Below the pieces are notes generated by a model. It was not told the DNA's origin. It searched no databases and was given only the letters and a program-made list of their open reading frames with translations. A DNA stretch of 64,000 nucleotides. It comes from Arthrobacter sp. Bz4 (GTDB taxonomy: Bacteria > Actinomycetota > Actinomycetes > Actinomycetales > Micrococcaceae). The DNA lies in assembly GCF_003075455.1 (NCBI RefSeq), contig NZ_QDAE01000016.1, positions 1-64,000 on the forward strand. Reading direction: 5' to 3'. The position numbers and the translations under genes were made by a program. Below are positions 8,767 to 17,336 of this stretch, piece after piece; position 1 is the first letter of the stretch, and each line of letters opens with the position of its first letter.

Positions 8767-9849
8767 TTACTCGTTGACGATCTCGGAGAGCGTTGGATCG
8801 TTCTCGTAGGCTTCGGCAGCGTTTTCCATGGTGACGATCTGTGGTTCGAGCAGGTACGCGGGAACAACCTTCACGCCGTTGTCGTAGGAGTCGGGATCGT
8901 TGATCTCGAGTTCCTCGCCTGCGCCCAGCCCCTGAACCATTTCAATGGCGTGGGAGACGAGCGCGCGGGTGTCCTTGTTGATGGTGGAGTACTGTTCGCC
9001 GGCCATGATGGAGCGAACCGACTCAACCTCGGAGTCCTGCCCGGTCACGATGGGCAGTTCCTTGCCGCTGGCCTGGACCGAGGTCAGGATGGCGCGGGCC
9101 AGGGTGTCGTTGGGGGACAGGACGCCGTGCAGTTCCTCGGAACCGTAGGTGCCGGTCAGGAGGGTATCCATGCGGGTCTGCGCGTTGCCGGCTTCCCAGC
9201 CCTGGGTGACAGCCTGGTTGAACTCGGTCTGACCGGAGGCGACGACGACGTTGCCGGACTCGATCTCTGGCTCGAGGATGCTCATCGCACCGTCGAAGAA
9301 GACCTGGGCGTTGGCATCATCGGGTGAACCAGCGAACAGTTCAATGTTGTAGGGACCTTCGCCGCGCTCAGCCATTCCGTCGAGCAATGCCTGGCCCTGC
9401 AGCTCGCCCACCTGGAAGTTGTCGTAGGCCACGTAGTAGTCAACGTCTTCCGTGTTCGTCAGCAGACGGTCATACGCGATGACGGTGATGCCGGCTTCCT
9501 TGGCCTGGGCCAGCTGGGTTCCCAGCTGAGCACCGTCGATGGCGCCAACAATCAGCACCTCGACGCCGTTGGTGATCATCGAGCTGATCTGGTTCTGCTG
9601 CTCAGAGACGCCACCGTTGGCGAACTGAACGTCGGGTTCGTACCCGGCTTCGGTGAGGCCGTCGTTGAACAAGCCCTCAGCCAGAACCCAGTTCTCTGAA
9701 GTCTTCTGGGGCAGGGCGACGCCGATCGCTGCACCGTCCTCGAATCCTCCCTCGCCCTCGGTTTCGGTCCCGGCGTCGCGACCGCAACCAGAGATGGCTA
9801 ACGCTGAAATTGCGGCGATTGCCGCTAGTGATTTTGCGTACTTACGCAT
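8767..9849 (-). CDS. chvE: ChvE-type monosaccharide-binding lipoprotein of an ABC importer
   Basis: 360 residues. The signal peptide ends in a lipobox with the lipidated Cys at residue 22 (LAISGC). The mature part is a periplasmic-binding-protein type 1 fold with GVALPQKTSENW near the start and DGAQLGTQL, ITVIAYDRLL and GVLSPNDTLA characteristic of the ChvE/MmsA sugar-binding group. It captures monosaccharides outside the membrane for the adjacent permease and ATPase. It is the last gene of the operon and is closed by a strong terminator. The exact sugar cannot be read from sequence. Confidence 0.88.
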   Translation of the reverse strand: MRKYAKSLAAIAAISALAISGCGRDAGTETEGEGGFEDGAAIGVALPQKTSENWVLAEGLFNDGLTEAGYEPDVQFANGGVSEQQNQISSMITNGVEVLIVGAIDGAQLGTQLAQAKEAGITVIAYDRLLTNTEDVDYYVAYDNFQVGELQGQALLDGMAERGEGPYNIELFAGSPDDANAQVFFDGAMSILEPEIESGNVVVASGQTEFNQAVTQGWEAGNAQTRMDTLLTGTYGSEELHGVLSPNDTLARAILTSVQASGKELPIVTGQDSEVESVRSIMAGEQYSTINKDTRALVSHAIEMVQGLGAGEELEINDPDSYDNGVKVVPAYLLEPQIVTMENAAEAYENDPTLSEIVNE

Positions 9850-9900
9850 TGTTGCTCCTTTAGTGGACTCAATAACTTACTGCTGAAGTGTTGGTTAGGG

Positions 9901-11172
9901 TCAGCGGGCGGAAACGTCGTTGGAGATGACGGTCTCGGTGGCTGTCGGCAGTTCGGGTTTCCCCTTGTTGCCGAAATTCTTCATGATCATGCCGGTGATG
10001 GAGGGCTTGCCCTGGCTCTTGTTGTAGACGTCGAAGGCGACGGCGACCAACAATACGAGGCCCTTGATAATCTGCGTCAGGTCGGCGCCAACGCCGAGCA
10101 GCTGCAGGCCGTTGTTCAGGACCGCCATGACGAGCCCGCCGATCACGGATCCCACCACTGTGCCCACACCACCGGTCACTGCGGCGCCACCGATGAATAC
10201 TGCGGCAATGGCATCGAGTTCCCAGCCGACGCCGTCGAACGGGCCCGATGCCGTGGAGCGTCCCACGAAGATCATGCCGGCCAGCGCCGCCAGGATGGAC
10301 ATGTTCATCATGACGAGGAAGTCGACCCGGCGGCTACGGACGCCCGATAGCTTCGCTGCGTGGCGGTTACCACCGACCGCGTATACGTGGCGGCCAATGA
10401 TGGTCTTGGTGGAGATGAAGCCGTAGATGATGACCAGTGCGCCGAGGATCAGCCCGGGAACTGGGAATGAGGTGCCGGGGTTGCCGGTGGCGAACAGGTA
10501 GGTGGCGTACAGGATGACCGCCGAGAGCAGCGTCATTTTGACTACCGAGACCCACACCGGGGGAGCCTCGGCACCGATCTTGGCGAAACGCTTGCGGGTG
10601 CGTACCTCGTTGTAGATCACCGCTGCGACGAGCGCGAAGCCGAGCAGCAGGGTGAGGTTGTTGTAGCCCAGATCCGGCCCTATTTCGGGCAGGTATCCGG
10701 CACCAATGAAGCGGAACTCCTGGGGGACGGGGACCGTGTTGGACTGCCCCACGAACTGGTTGGCGCCGCGGAAGAGCAGCATGCCGGCCAGCGTGACGAT
10801 GAACGCCGGGATGCCGACATACGCCACCCAGAAGCCCTGCCATGCCCCAATCAGGGCACCCAGGAGCAGGCCGACGACGATACCCAGGTACCAGGGGAAG
10901 TCCCAGTCCCGCATCACCAGGGCGACGACAATGCCGGCGAACGCTGCGATCGAACCGACCGACAGGTCGATGTGGCCGGCAATGATCACCAGCACCATCC
11001 CGATCGCGAGGATCAGGATGTACGAGTTGCCGTTGAAAAGGTTCATCATATTGCCGGAGGTGAGCGTCTTGCCGCCGGTCATGATCTGGAAGAAAACGAC
11101 CAGGGCGAGCAGGGCGAAGATCATCCCGAACTGCCGTGTATCGCCGCCAAAGAGTTGTTTGAGGGAGGTCAT
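9901..11172 (-). CDS. mmsB: monosaccharide ABC transporter permease (MmsB/GguB type)
   Basis: 423 residues with about ten or more hydrophobic segments, including the conserved permease region GHIDLSVGSIAAF and a C-terminal GGAAVTGGVGTVVGSVIGG. The length above 400 and the pairing with a ChvE-like binding protein favour the GguB/MmsB group over the shorter RbsC/XylH permeases. The ATG at 11172 lies 17 bp after the ATPase stop, so the genes are co-transcribed. The gene symbol follows family usage and is not proof of substrate. Confidence 0.88.
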   Translation of the reverse strand: MTSLKQLFGGDTRQFGMIFALLALVVFFQIMTGGKTLTSGNMMNLFNGNSYILILAIGMVLVIIAGHIDLSVGSIAAFAGIVVALVMRDWDFPWYLGIVVGLLLGALIGAWQGFWVAYVGIPAFIVTLAGMLLFRGANQFVGQSNTVPVPQEFRFIGAGYLPEIGPDLGYNNLTLLLGFALVAAVIYNEVRTRKRFAKIGAEAPPVWVSVVKMTLLSAVILYATYLFATGNPGTSFPVPGLILGALVIIYGFISTKTIIGRHVYAVGGNRHAAKLSGVRSRRVDFLVMMNMSILAALAGMIFVGRSTASGPFDGVGWELDAIAAVFIGGAAVTGGVGTVVGSVIGGLVMAVLNNGLQLLGVGADLTQIIKGLVLLVAVAFDVYNKSQGKPSITGMIMKNFGNKGKPELPTATETVISNDVSAR

Positions 11173-11189
11173 GGGGTGGGTCCTAAGAG

Positions 11190-12728
11190 CTAGGCAGTCT
11201 TCCTGCGGGCGGTCATAAGTTTCATCAACGATTCCTGGTCAGCTTCTCCGCGGGCTAGTTCCCCCGTGATGGCTCCCTCGAAGATTGTGTAGATACGGTC
11301 GGAGATGCCCAACAGTTCAGGCAGTTCCGAGGAGATGACGATGACGCCCTTGCCCTGGTTGGCAAGCTCCTGGATGATCCCGTAAATCTCGTACTTGGCT
11401 CCGACGTCGATGCCGCGGGTGGGTTCGTCGAGGATCAGCAGGTCGGGGTCGGTGAACATCCACTTGGCGAGGACCACCTTCTGCTGGTTCCCGCCCGAAA
11501 GCTTGGCCACTCCCTCGTTGACTGATGGCGTCTTCGTCCTCAACGACTTGCGGTACTTCTCGGCGACGACAAATTCCTGGTCGTTATCTACCACCAGTCC
11601 GCGGGTGATCTTCTTCAGTGCCGCCGAAACCGTGGTGGTCTTGATGTCGTCGAGCAGGTTCAGTCCGAGTGACTTCCGGTCCTCAGTGACGTAGGCCAGC
11701 CCATGCTTGATGGCCGACGGTACCGATCTGAGGGTGACAAGCTCGCCGTCCTTGTAAATCTCACCCGAGATGAAGTTCCCGTAGGAGCGTCCGAAGATGG
11801 AGCGCGCCAGCTCAGTGCGTCCAGCACCCATCAGGCCGGCGAACCCCACGACCTCACCCCGACGGACTTTGAAGCTTGAGTCCTTGCAGACCAGCCGGTC
11901 CGCGACGGCCGGGTGGCCGACGGTCCAGTTGCGGACCTCGAAGAAGGTTTCGCCGATCTTCGGGGTGTGGTCGGGGAAGCGCGACTCAAGGGACCGGCCA
12001 ACCATGCCGCGGATGATCCGGTCCTCGTCGACGCCGTCGTTCTTCACATGCAGCGTCTCGATGGTCTTGCCGTCACGGATGATCGTGATTGAGTCAGCGA
12101 TCTGTTCGATCTCGTTGAGCTTGTGGGAAATCATGATGCAGGTGATGCCCTTGGATCGCAGCCCGGCCATCAAATCGAGGAGGTGCTGCGAATCGGATTC
12201 GTTCAGGGCGGCGGTGGGCTCGTCGAGGATCAGGAGCTTCACGGATTTGCTGAGGGCCTTGGCGATCTCGACCAGCTGCTGCTTGCCAACGCCAATGTCC
12301 TTGACCGGGGTGTTCGCTTCTTCGCGAAGCCCTACCCGCGCCATGAGTTCAAGGGTCTGGGAGTTCACCGAGTCCCAGTTGATGACCCCGTTTCGGCTCG
12401 GCTCGTTGCCGAGGAAAATGTTCTCGGCGATGGAGAGTTCAGGGATGAGCGCGAGTTCCTGGTGAATGATCACGATGCCAGCTGATTCGCTGGACCGGAT
12501 GTCCTTGAACTCCACTTCTTCGCCCTGGAAGATGATACTGCCGTCATAGGTGCCGTGCGGGTACAGGCCCGAGAGGACCTTCATCAGGGTGGACTTGCCA
12601 GCACCGTTTTCCCCGCAGATCGCGTGGATCTCGCCAGCCTCGACGGTGATGGAGACCTGGTCGAGGGCCTTGACTCCCGGGAATTCTTTGGTGATGGAAC
12701 GCATTTCCAGAATCTTGTGATGTTCCAT
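11190..12728 (-). CDS. mmsA: monosaccharide ABC transporter ATP-binding protein (MmsA/GguA type)
   Basis: 512 residues with two fused ABC domains. Domain 1 has an intact Walker A (GENGAGKST) and Walker B ([11 protein letters not shown]). Domain 2 has a degenerate Walker A ([10 protein letters not shown]) but a good signature ([15 protein letters not shown]) and Walker B ([12 protein letters not shown]). This asymmetry is normal for sugar importers of the CUT2 class. I chose ATG 12728, since GGGAGG sits 6 nt upstream; the ORF can be opened 24 nt earlier but without a ribosome site. It is the first gene of the importer operon. Confidence 0.9.
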   Translation of the reverse strand: MEHHKILEMRSITKEFPGVKALDQVSITVEAGEIHAICGENGAGKSTLMKVLSGLYPHGTYDGSIIFQGEEVEFKDIRSSESAGIVIIHQELALIPELSIAENIFLGNEPSRNGVINWDSVNSQTLELMARVGLREEANTPVKDIGVGKQQLVEIAKALSKSVKLLILDEPTAALNESDSQHLLDLMAGLRSKGITCIMISHKLNEIEQIADSITIIRDGKTIETLHVKNDGVDEDRIIRGMVGRSLESRFPDHTPKIGETFFEVRNWTVGHPAVADRLVCKDSSFKVRRGEVVGFAGLMGAGRTELARSIFGRSYGNFISGEIYKDGELVTLRSVPSAIKHGLAYVTEDRKSLGLNLLDDIKTTTVSAALKKITRGLVVDNDQEFVVAEKYRKSLRTKTPSVNEGVAKLSGGNQQKVVLAKWMFTDPDLLILDEPTRGIDVGAKYEIYGIIQELANQGKGVIVISSELPELLGISDRIYTIFEGAITGELARGEADQESLMKLMTARRKTA

Positions 12729-12762
12729 ACGCATCCTCCCTGGTGACGGCATTGGCTGTACC

Positions 12763-12816
12763 TGACCCCTAGTGGTCAGAATAGGAAGTTAACCCTGCCA
12801 AGCCGCTTGGAGTCAA
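12763..12816 (-). promoter_or_regulatory. candidate promoter with two operator-like palindromes before mmsA
   Basis: On the minus strand TTGACT (12811-12816) resembles a -35 element. A weaker -10 candidate lies 18 nt on (12787-12792). The spacer contains a perfect inverted repeat, CCAAGCGGCTTGG (12798-12810). A second near-palindrome of 16 bp (12763-12778, TGACC...GGTCA, 14 of 16 symmetric) lies downstream, near where transcription would start. Both are well placed for repression, possibly by the adjacent ROK protein. The repeats are seen; the regulator assignment is inferred. Confidence 0.5.
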
Positions 12817-12847
12817 GTCTTGAACACATAAGCAAATATATTGGTAG

Positions 12848-14050
12848 CTAAACGTTATGAAGGTGCGGTTGCGAGAGGACGACGGCGGCTCCTCCGAGGG
12901 CCTCAGTCCGGTCCCCGAGGGCAGACATCAGTACGGTGGTGGACTCGCCGACCACTGGGACCGCGTTACGGAGGAGGCCCCGCCGGATCGGCTCCAGCAG
13001 GATGTCCCCAAGACTGGTGAGCGGCCCACCAATCACCACCAGTTCAGGGTTGATCAGGTTTGCTACGTTGGCGACTGCTTTGCCGAGGGCGAGGCCGGCG
13101 TCGTCAATCACTCGCAGCGCCGCCGTGTCGCCGGCCAGCACCAGGCTCAGCAGTTCGTCCACCGAGATGGGGCCGTCAGCGCGGCGGCTAAGCAGGTCGA
13201 CCATGGTGCTGGTCGATGCGACCGTTTCGAGGCAGCCGCGGTTGCCGCACCGGCAGACGAGACCATGTTCAACGATGGTGCTGTGGCCGAGTTCGCCGGT
13301 GATGCCGACGTGGCCGTAGTAGACCGATCCGCCGAGGATCAATCCGGCGCCGATGCCCGAGCCGACCTTCAGGAACATCAGGTTGTCGACCGCACTGTGG
13401 GGCCCCCAGGTGACCTGGGCCAGGGCGCCGAGGTTGGCGTCATTGTCAATGAAGACGGGGAACCCGAGCCGCTCCCCGAAGGCGGCGAGGATGTTGATGC
13501 CAACCCATTCCGGGAGGATCGCACCCTGTACCACCGTGCCGGTGCGGCGGTCGATTGGGCCTGGGATGCCAACCCCGGCGCCGAGCACCGATGAGCGTGC
13601 GACGCCTGCCTTGAGGAGCAGGCGGTCGAGGAGTTGCTCGGCGGCGTCGAGCCCTTCCTCGGCGCAGTGGCCAAGGGGTAGGGCGATTGCCTCATCCTGA
13701 ATTACCTGATAGTTCAGTCCGGCCAGGACAACTCGCACGTGGCGTCGGCCGATGTCGATGCCGACGGCCAGGGACCCATTGTCGTTGAGGATGACCGAGA
13801 GGGCGCGACGGCCTGAGCTGGTGGTTGGAGCTGTGGTGGCGAGGCCGGCGTCGACCATTGCCTTGACGATGTTCGAGACCGTTGCGGTGGAGAGCCCGGT
13901 CTGCCGGGCGAGTTCCGCCTGGGTCTGTGGGCCACCCACCAGGACACCGATGACACGCTGTTGGTTGCGTTGCCGAAGAGCCGACTGGGAACCCGGGCTT
14001 GGAGGATTCCCGTCGAAGTCACGCTTGGTGTTCGGGCGTCCTGCGGGCAT
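12848..14050 (-). CDS. ROK-family transcriptional regulator
   Basis: 400 residues. A winged helix-turn-helix at about 25-75 (TQAELARQTGLSTATVSNIV) is followed by a ROK sugar-kinase-like domain with GIDIGRRHVRVVL and the zinc motif CRCGNRGCLE. This two-part build is that of XylR/NagC-like repressors, which usually sense a sugar and control nearby uptake genes. It lies immediately upstream of the mms/chvE operon on the same strand with a 119-bp gap, so it is the likely regulator. The start is ATG 14050, overlapped by an inverted repeat. Confidence 0.9.
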   Translation of the reverse strand: MPAGRPNTKRDFDGNPPSPGSQSALRQRNQQRVIGVLVGGPQTQAELARQTGLSTATVSNIVKAMVDAGLATTAPTTSSGRRALSVILNDNGSLAVGIDIGRRHVRVVLAGLNYQVIQDEAIALPLGHCAEEGLDAAEQLLDRLLLKAGVARSSVLGAGVGIPGPIDRRTGTVVQGAILPEWVGINILAAFGERLGFPVFIDNDANLGALAQVTWGPHSAVDNLMFLKVGSGIGAGLILGGSVYYGHVGITGELGHSTIVEHGLVCRCGNRGCLETVASTSTMVDLLSRRADGPISVDELLSLVLAGDTAALRVIDDAGLALGKAVANVANLINPELVVIGGPLTSLGDILLEPIRRGLLRNAVPVVGESTTVLMSALGDRTEALGGAAVVLSQPHLHNV

Positions 14051-14083
14051 GTACTACAGGGTGCTACATGCACCTCTTGTAGT
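14048..14083 (-). promoter_or_regulatory. inverted repeats overlapping the ROK gene start
   Basis: A 23-bp imperfect palindrome (14048-14070, ends CATGTA/TACATG, 8 of 10 arm bases matching) overlaps the ROK start codon. A second perfect 6-bp pair, ACTACA (14053-14058) and TGTAGT (14078-14083), is nested with it. Placement on the start codon suggests autoregulation; this is inference. The sequence differs from the palindromes before mmsA. Confidence 0.35.
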
Positions 14084-14604
14084 CAAGAAGTTAACGCTGC
14101 ACGGTGTGATTGAGCCAACACCTGATAGGACGAGGCATTCTCCTTGACAGCCTCGAATTCGCTGTCGGTGAGTTCACGACGCACCTTCGCGGGCACTCCC
14201 GCGACGAGGGAGCGGGGTGGCACCTGCGTCCCCTCGAGGACCACTGCGCCCGCAGCGACCAGTGAGCCAGCGCCGATGACCGCCCCGTTCATCACGGTGG
14301 CGCTCATCCCAATGAGGCAGTCGTCGCCGATGGTGCAACCGTGGACCACCGCGGAGTGGCCGATACTGACCCGGTTCCCAACGGTGGTGGGGAAATCCGG
14401 GTCAGCGTGCAGCACGACATTGTCCTGCAGATTGGTGCCGTCGCCGACACGGATCGGCGCGGTGTCACCCCGTACTGAAACGCCATAGAAGGCGCTGGAG
14501 TCCTGACCGAGCACCACGTCGCCGATGATCGACGCCGTCGGTGCAACGAAGCAGGACTCACTGATGGTGGGGGTTTTGCCGAAAATTTCGATGATGTGGG
14601 CCAT
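14083..14604 (-). CDS. gamma-class carbonic anhydrase-like protein (left-handed beta-helix)
   Basis: 173 residues, the usual size. It is built of hexapeptide repeats: ASIIGDVVLG, DGTNLQDNVVLHAD, GHSAVVHGCTIGDD and LIGMSATVMNGAVIG. The His residues in VVLHAD and GHSAVVHG are those that bind metal in the family. Members are trimeric; bacterial YrdA/PaaY/CaiE-like members have carbonic anhydrase or thioesterase activity, so the reaction is not certain. ATG 14604 begins MAHIIEIFG; longer frames run into the upstream tandem duplication. It lies downstream of purU on the same strand. Confidence 0.87.
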   Translation of the reverse strand: MAHIIEIFGKTPTISESCFVAPTASIIGDVVLGQDSSAFYGVSVRGDTAPIRVGDGTNLQDNVVLHADPDFPTTVGNRVSIGHSAVVHGCTIGDDCLIGMSATVMNGAVIGAGSLVAAGAVVLEGTQVPPRSLVAGVPAKVRRELTDSEFEAVKENASSYQVLAQSHRAALTS

Positions 14605-14610
14605 GGACCT

Positions 14611-14670
14611 CAGCCTAGCTGGCCGGGTCAACGGTGCCGCCAGCCTAGCTGGCAGGGTCAACGGTGCCGC
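14611..14670. repeat. 30-bp tandem duplication upstream of the carbonic anhydrase gene
   Basis: Positions 14611-14640 and 14641-14670 are the same 30-bp unit with one mismatch (C/A at the fourteenth base). They begin 7 bp upstream of the ATG at 14604, so the duplication lies in the leader of that gene. The word CTAGCTGGC recurs in each copy. Confidence 0.95.
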
Positions 14671-14719
14671 CGCGGTGAGCAACCTGGACAGGCCGGGTCC
14701 CGGTGAGGAGCCCCGTGCC

Positions 14720-15583
14720 CTAGTTGAAGACGATGGTCCGGCCGCCGTCGAGCAGCACCCGGTGCTCGGCGTGCCACTGCACGGCCTGGGTGAGGGTGCG
14801 GCCTTCGACGTCGCGCCCGATCGCCACAAACTGCTGGGCCGAACGGGCATGATCCACGCGGATGACCTCCTGCTCGATGATCGGCCCTTCGTCCAGGGCG
14901 GGGGTGACATAGTGGGCCGTCGCTCCGATCAGCTTCACTCCACGGGCGTGTGCCTGGTGGTAGGGCTTGGCCCCCTTGAAGGAGGGCAGGAACGAGTGGT
15001 GGATGTTGATCGCCCGTCCCACCAGTTCCGAGCACAGCCCATCGCTGAGAATCTGCATGTAGCGCGCCAGGACCACCAGCTCGATGTTGTGCTCGGCGAT
15101 GACAGTGCGCAGGGCGTCCTCGGCCGCGTCCCGGGTGTCAGGGGTGACCGGGATGTGATGGAAAGGAATGCCGTAGAAGGCGGCGAGGTCGGCAAGCTCG
15201 GTGTGGTTCGAGACGATCGCCGGAATCTCGATCGGCAAGGTCCCTGAACGCTGTTGGAAGAGCAGGTCGTTGAGGCAGTGCGCGGCCTTCGACGCAAGAA
15301 TCAGCGTCCGGGCGGGCGCGCCGTCGTCATGCAGCGCCCAGGTCATGCCAAACGCTGTGGCAACCGGAGCCAAGTGAGCCTCCAAAGCCGTCCGCGGAGC
15401 TGCTGTGCTCATGGCTACCCGCATGAAGAAGGTCCCGGTGTCGGGGCTTCCGTACTGCTGCGATTCGGTGATGTTGCAGCCCGAACTCACCAGCGCTCCG
15501 GCAACCGCATGCACAATGCCGGGTTGGTCAGCGCAGGAGAGCGTCAGGATAAAGGAGGTCTGGGTGGTAGCGGAGTCAGTCAC
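14720..15583 (-). CDS. purU: formyltetrahydrofolate deformylase
   Basis: Hydrolyses 10-formyl-THF to formate and THF, balancing the one-carbon pool. 287 residues. The N-terminal ACT domain (about 10-90, LTLSCADQPGIVHAVAG) responds to Met/Gly in studied homologues. The C-terminal formyltransferase-like domain carries the Asn-His pair in INIHHSFLPSFKGAKPYH and the Asp in PALDEGPIIEQE. It is divergent from the ZTP riboswitch/glyA unit, with a 299-bp intergenic region. Confidence 0.95.
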   Translation of the reverse strand: MTDSATTQTSFILTLSCADQPGIVHAVAGALVSSGCNITESQQYGSPDTGTFFMRVAMSTAAPRTALEAHLAPVATAFGMTWALHDDGAPARTLILASKAAHCLNDLLFQQRSGTLPIEIPAIVSNHTELADLAAFYGIPFHHIPVTPDTRDAAEDALRTVIAEHNIELVVLARYMQILSDGLCSELVGRAINIHHSFLPSFKGAKPYHQAHARGVKLIGATAHYVTPALDEGPIIEQEVIRVDHARSAQQFVAIGRDVEGRTLTQAVQWHAEHRVLLDGGRTIVFN

Positions 15584-15632
15584 AAATCAAGCGTACTTCG
15601 AATGATCGACCTGCCGGGATACACTCGGAAGT

Positions 15633-15770
15633 GCCGCGACTGGCGTCAGGTGGGTCACCATCAGGAAGCGGCATGCATCGTTATCTTCGGGCAATTTCTG
15701 GAAGACTCTTTCAGGAAGGCTCCGACGACGACGGCGCGCCGTGCCGACCACGGATCGCACGCCTGGGACG
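15633..15770 (+). ncRNA. ZTP riboswitch (pfl motif) in the glyA leader
   Basis: The block GCCGCGACTGGCG (15633-15645), then AGGTGGGTCACCATC and the P1 closing strand GCGGC (15668-15672), matches the first ZTP domain. P1 pairs 15633-15637 with 15668-15672. After a variable linker, a hairpin (15739-15743 with 15749-15753) precedes the second-domain core CGCCTGGGA (15760-15768). GGCG (15642-15645) can pair with CGCC (15760-15763), the expected pseudoknot. ZTP/ZMP rises when 10-formyl-THF is short, and this class typically turns on glyA and folD. No clear intrinsic terminator follows, so control may act on translation. The consensus was matched by eye. Confidence 0.85.
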
Positions 15771-15882
15771 TCTGGTCAAGAATTTGCTTGATGATGCTTC
15801 AGTGTGACCGGATATCGGAGCTGCCCGGAAGACTCAGCGAGTAACCTGACCTGTAGAAACGCATCCCACCCAGGAGTTCACT

Positions 15883-17190
15883 GTGACAACTTCGCACCTG
15901 CCCGCCACCGGATCCGCCACCTCGGCGGTCACCAACGCGCCCCTCTCCGAGATCGACCCGGAGATCGCAGCAGTCCTGACCGACGAACTTGCCCGCCAGC
16001 GCGACACCCTCGAGATGATCGCCTCCGAGAACTTCGCCCCGCGCGCGGTCCTTCAGGCGCAGGGGTCGGTCCTGACCAATAAATACGCCGAAGGTTATCC
16101 TGGCCGCCGGTACTACGGCGGTTGTGAGTACGTCGATGTTGCGGAGACCCTCGCGATCGAGCGGGTCAAGGCCCTGTTCGGCGCCGAGTTCGCCAACGTC
16201 CAGCCGCACTCCGGCGCGCAGGCCAACGCCGCTGCGCTCGCTGCGATGATCAAGCCCGGCGACAAGATCATGGGCCTGTCCCTCGCCCATGGTGGACACC
16301 TGACCCACGGCATGAAGCTCAATTTCTCCGGCAAACTCTACGAAGTTGCTGCCTACGGTGTGGAGGAAGATACCCACCGCCTGGACATGGACAAGGTCCG
16401 CGCGCAGGCGATCGCCGAGAAGCCGCAGGTCATCATTGCGGGCTGGTCCGCGTACCCGCGGCAGCTCGACTTCGCCGCGTTCCGGTCCATTGCCGACGAG
16501 GTGGGTGCACTCCTCTGGACCGATATGGCCCACTTCGCTGGCCTCGTCGCTGCCGGCCTGCACCCCAACCCGGTGCCGTACTCCGACGTCGTCACCTCCA
16601 CTGTGCACAAGACCCTCGCCGGACCCCGCTCGGGCGTCATCCTGGGGAAGCAGGAGTGGGCGAAGAAGCTCAACTCTGCGGTGTTCCCGGGCCAGCAGGG
16701 CGGGCCGTTGATGCACGTCATCGCGGCGAAGGCGACGGCGTTCAAGATCGCCGGTTCCCCTGAATTCAAGGAACGCCAGGCGCGGGTCCTTGAAGGTGCC
16801 CGCATCATTGCCGACCGGTTGACCGCCACCGATGTGAGCGAGCACGGCGTTTCGGTGCTGACCGGCGGCACCGACGTCCACCTTGTCCTGGTGGATCTGC
16901 GCGCTTCGCAGCTTGACGGCCAGCAGGCCGAGGACCTTCTGCATTCAATCGGCATCACCGTCAACCGCAACGCGGTTCCGTTTGACCCACGCCCACCGAT
17001 GGTCACCTCCGGTCTGCGCATCGGCACCCCGGCGCTGGCCACCCGAGGCTTCGGTGCGGAAGAGTTCACCGAGGTCGCGGACATCATCGCGACGGCGCTG
17101 AAGCCTGGCGCGGCTGCGGATGCACTGCGCGCCCGCGTACTGGCCCTTACCGCCGACTTCCCCCTCTACCCCGAACACGAGCAGTGGTAG
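15883..17190 (+). CDS. glyA: serine hydroxymethyltransferase
   Basis: PLP enzyme that interconverts serine plus THF with glycine plus 5,10-methylene-THF. 435 residues, slightly longer than usual because of a 15-20 residue N-terminal extension. Landmarks are [37 protein letters not shown] and the PLP-lysine segment [14 protein letters not shown]. The GTG start at 15883 has AGGAG 6 nt upstream. The leader carries a ZTP riboswitch. A 50-residue ORF begins inside its last codons and leads into folD. Confidence 0.97.
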   Translation: MTTSHLPATGSATSAVTNAPLSEIDPEIAAVLTDELARQRDTLEMIASENFAPRAVLQAQGSVLTNKYAEGYPGRRYYGGCEYVDVAETLAIERVKALFGAEFANVQPHSGAQANAAALAAMIKPGDKIMGLSLAHGGHLTHGMKLNFSGKLYEVAAYGVEEDTHRLDMDKVRAQAIAEKPQVIIAGWSAYPRQLDFAAFRSIADEVGALLWTDMAHFAGLVAAGLHPNPVPYSDVVTSTVHKTLAGPRSGVILGKQEWAKKLNSAVFPGQQGGPLMHVIAAKATAFKIAGSPEFKERQARVLEGARIIADRLTATDVSEHGVSVLTGGTDVHLVLVDLRASQLDGQQAEDLLHSIGITVNRNAVPFDPRPPMVTSGLRIGTPALATRGFGAEEFTEVADIIATALKPGAAADALRARVLALTADFPLYPEHEQW

Positions 17191-17336
17191 AAGACCTCCC
17201 GGAGGGCGCGCTGGACTCTGCTGCGGCCGCCTCGACTGACTACGACATCCCCACCAGCGAGTGCTGCTTCACCGGCTGCTGCGACCGCGGCAAAGCATTC
17301 GTCCTTGAGCAACTGGAAGCAGGCCACATCAGATGA
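17184..17336 (+). CDS. 50-residue Cys-rich small protein overlapping glyA and folD
   Basis: A GTG-initiated frame (17184-17336) begins 7 nt before the end of glyA and ends with a TGA that overlaps the folD ATG (ATGA). It exactly fills the gap between the two genes. The predicted protein is acidic in its first half and contains [11 protein letters not shown] at about residues 26-36, a CC-x3-CC arrangement suited to metal or disulfide binding, then a helical-looking EQLEAGHIR end. Third positions are mostly G or C. I do not recognise the family. The double overlap argues for translational coupling within the riboswitch-controlled operon. Confidence 0.6.
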   Translation: MVEDLPEGALDSAAAASTDYDIPTSECCFTGCCDRGKAFVLEQLEAGHIR

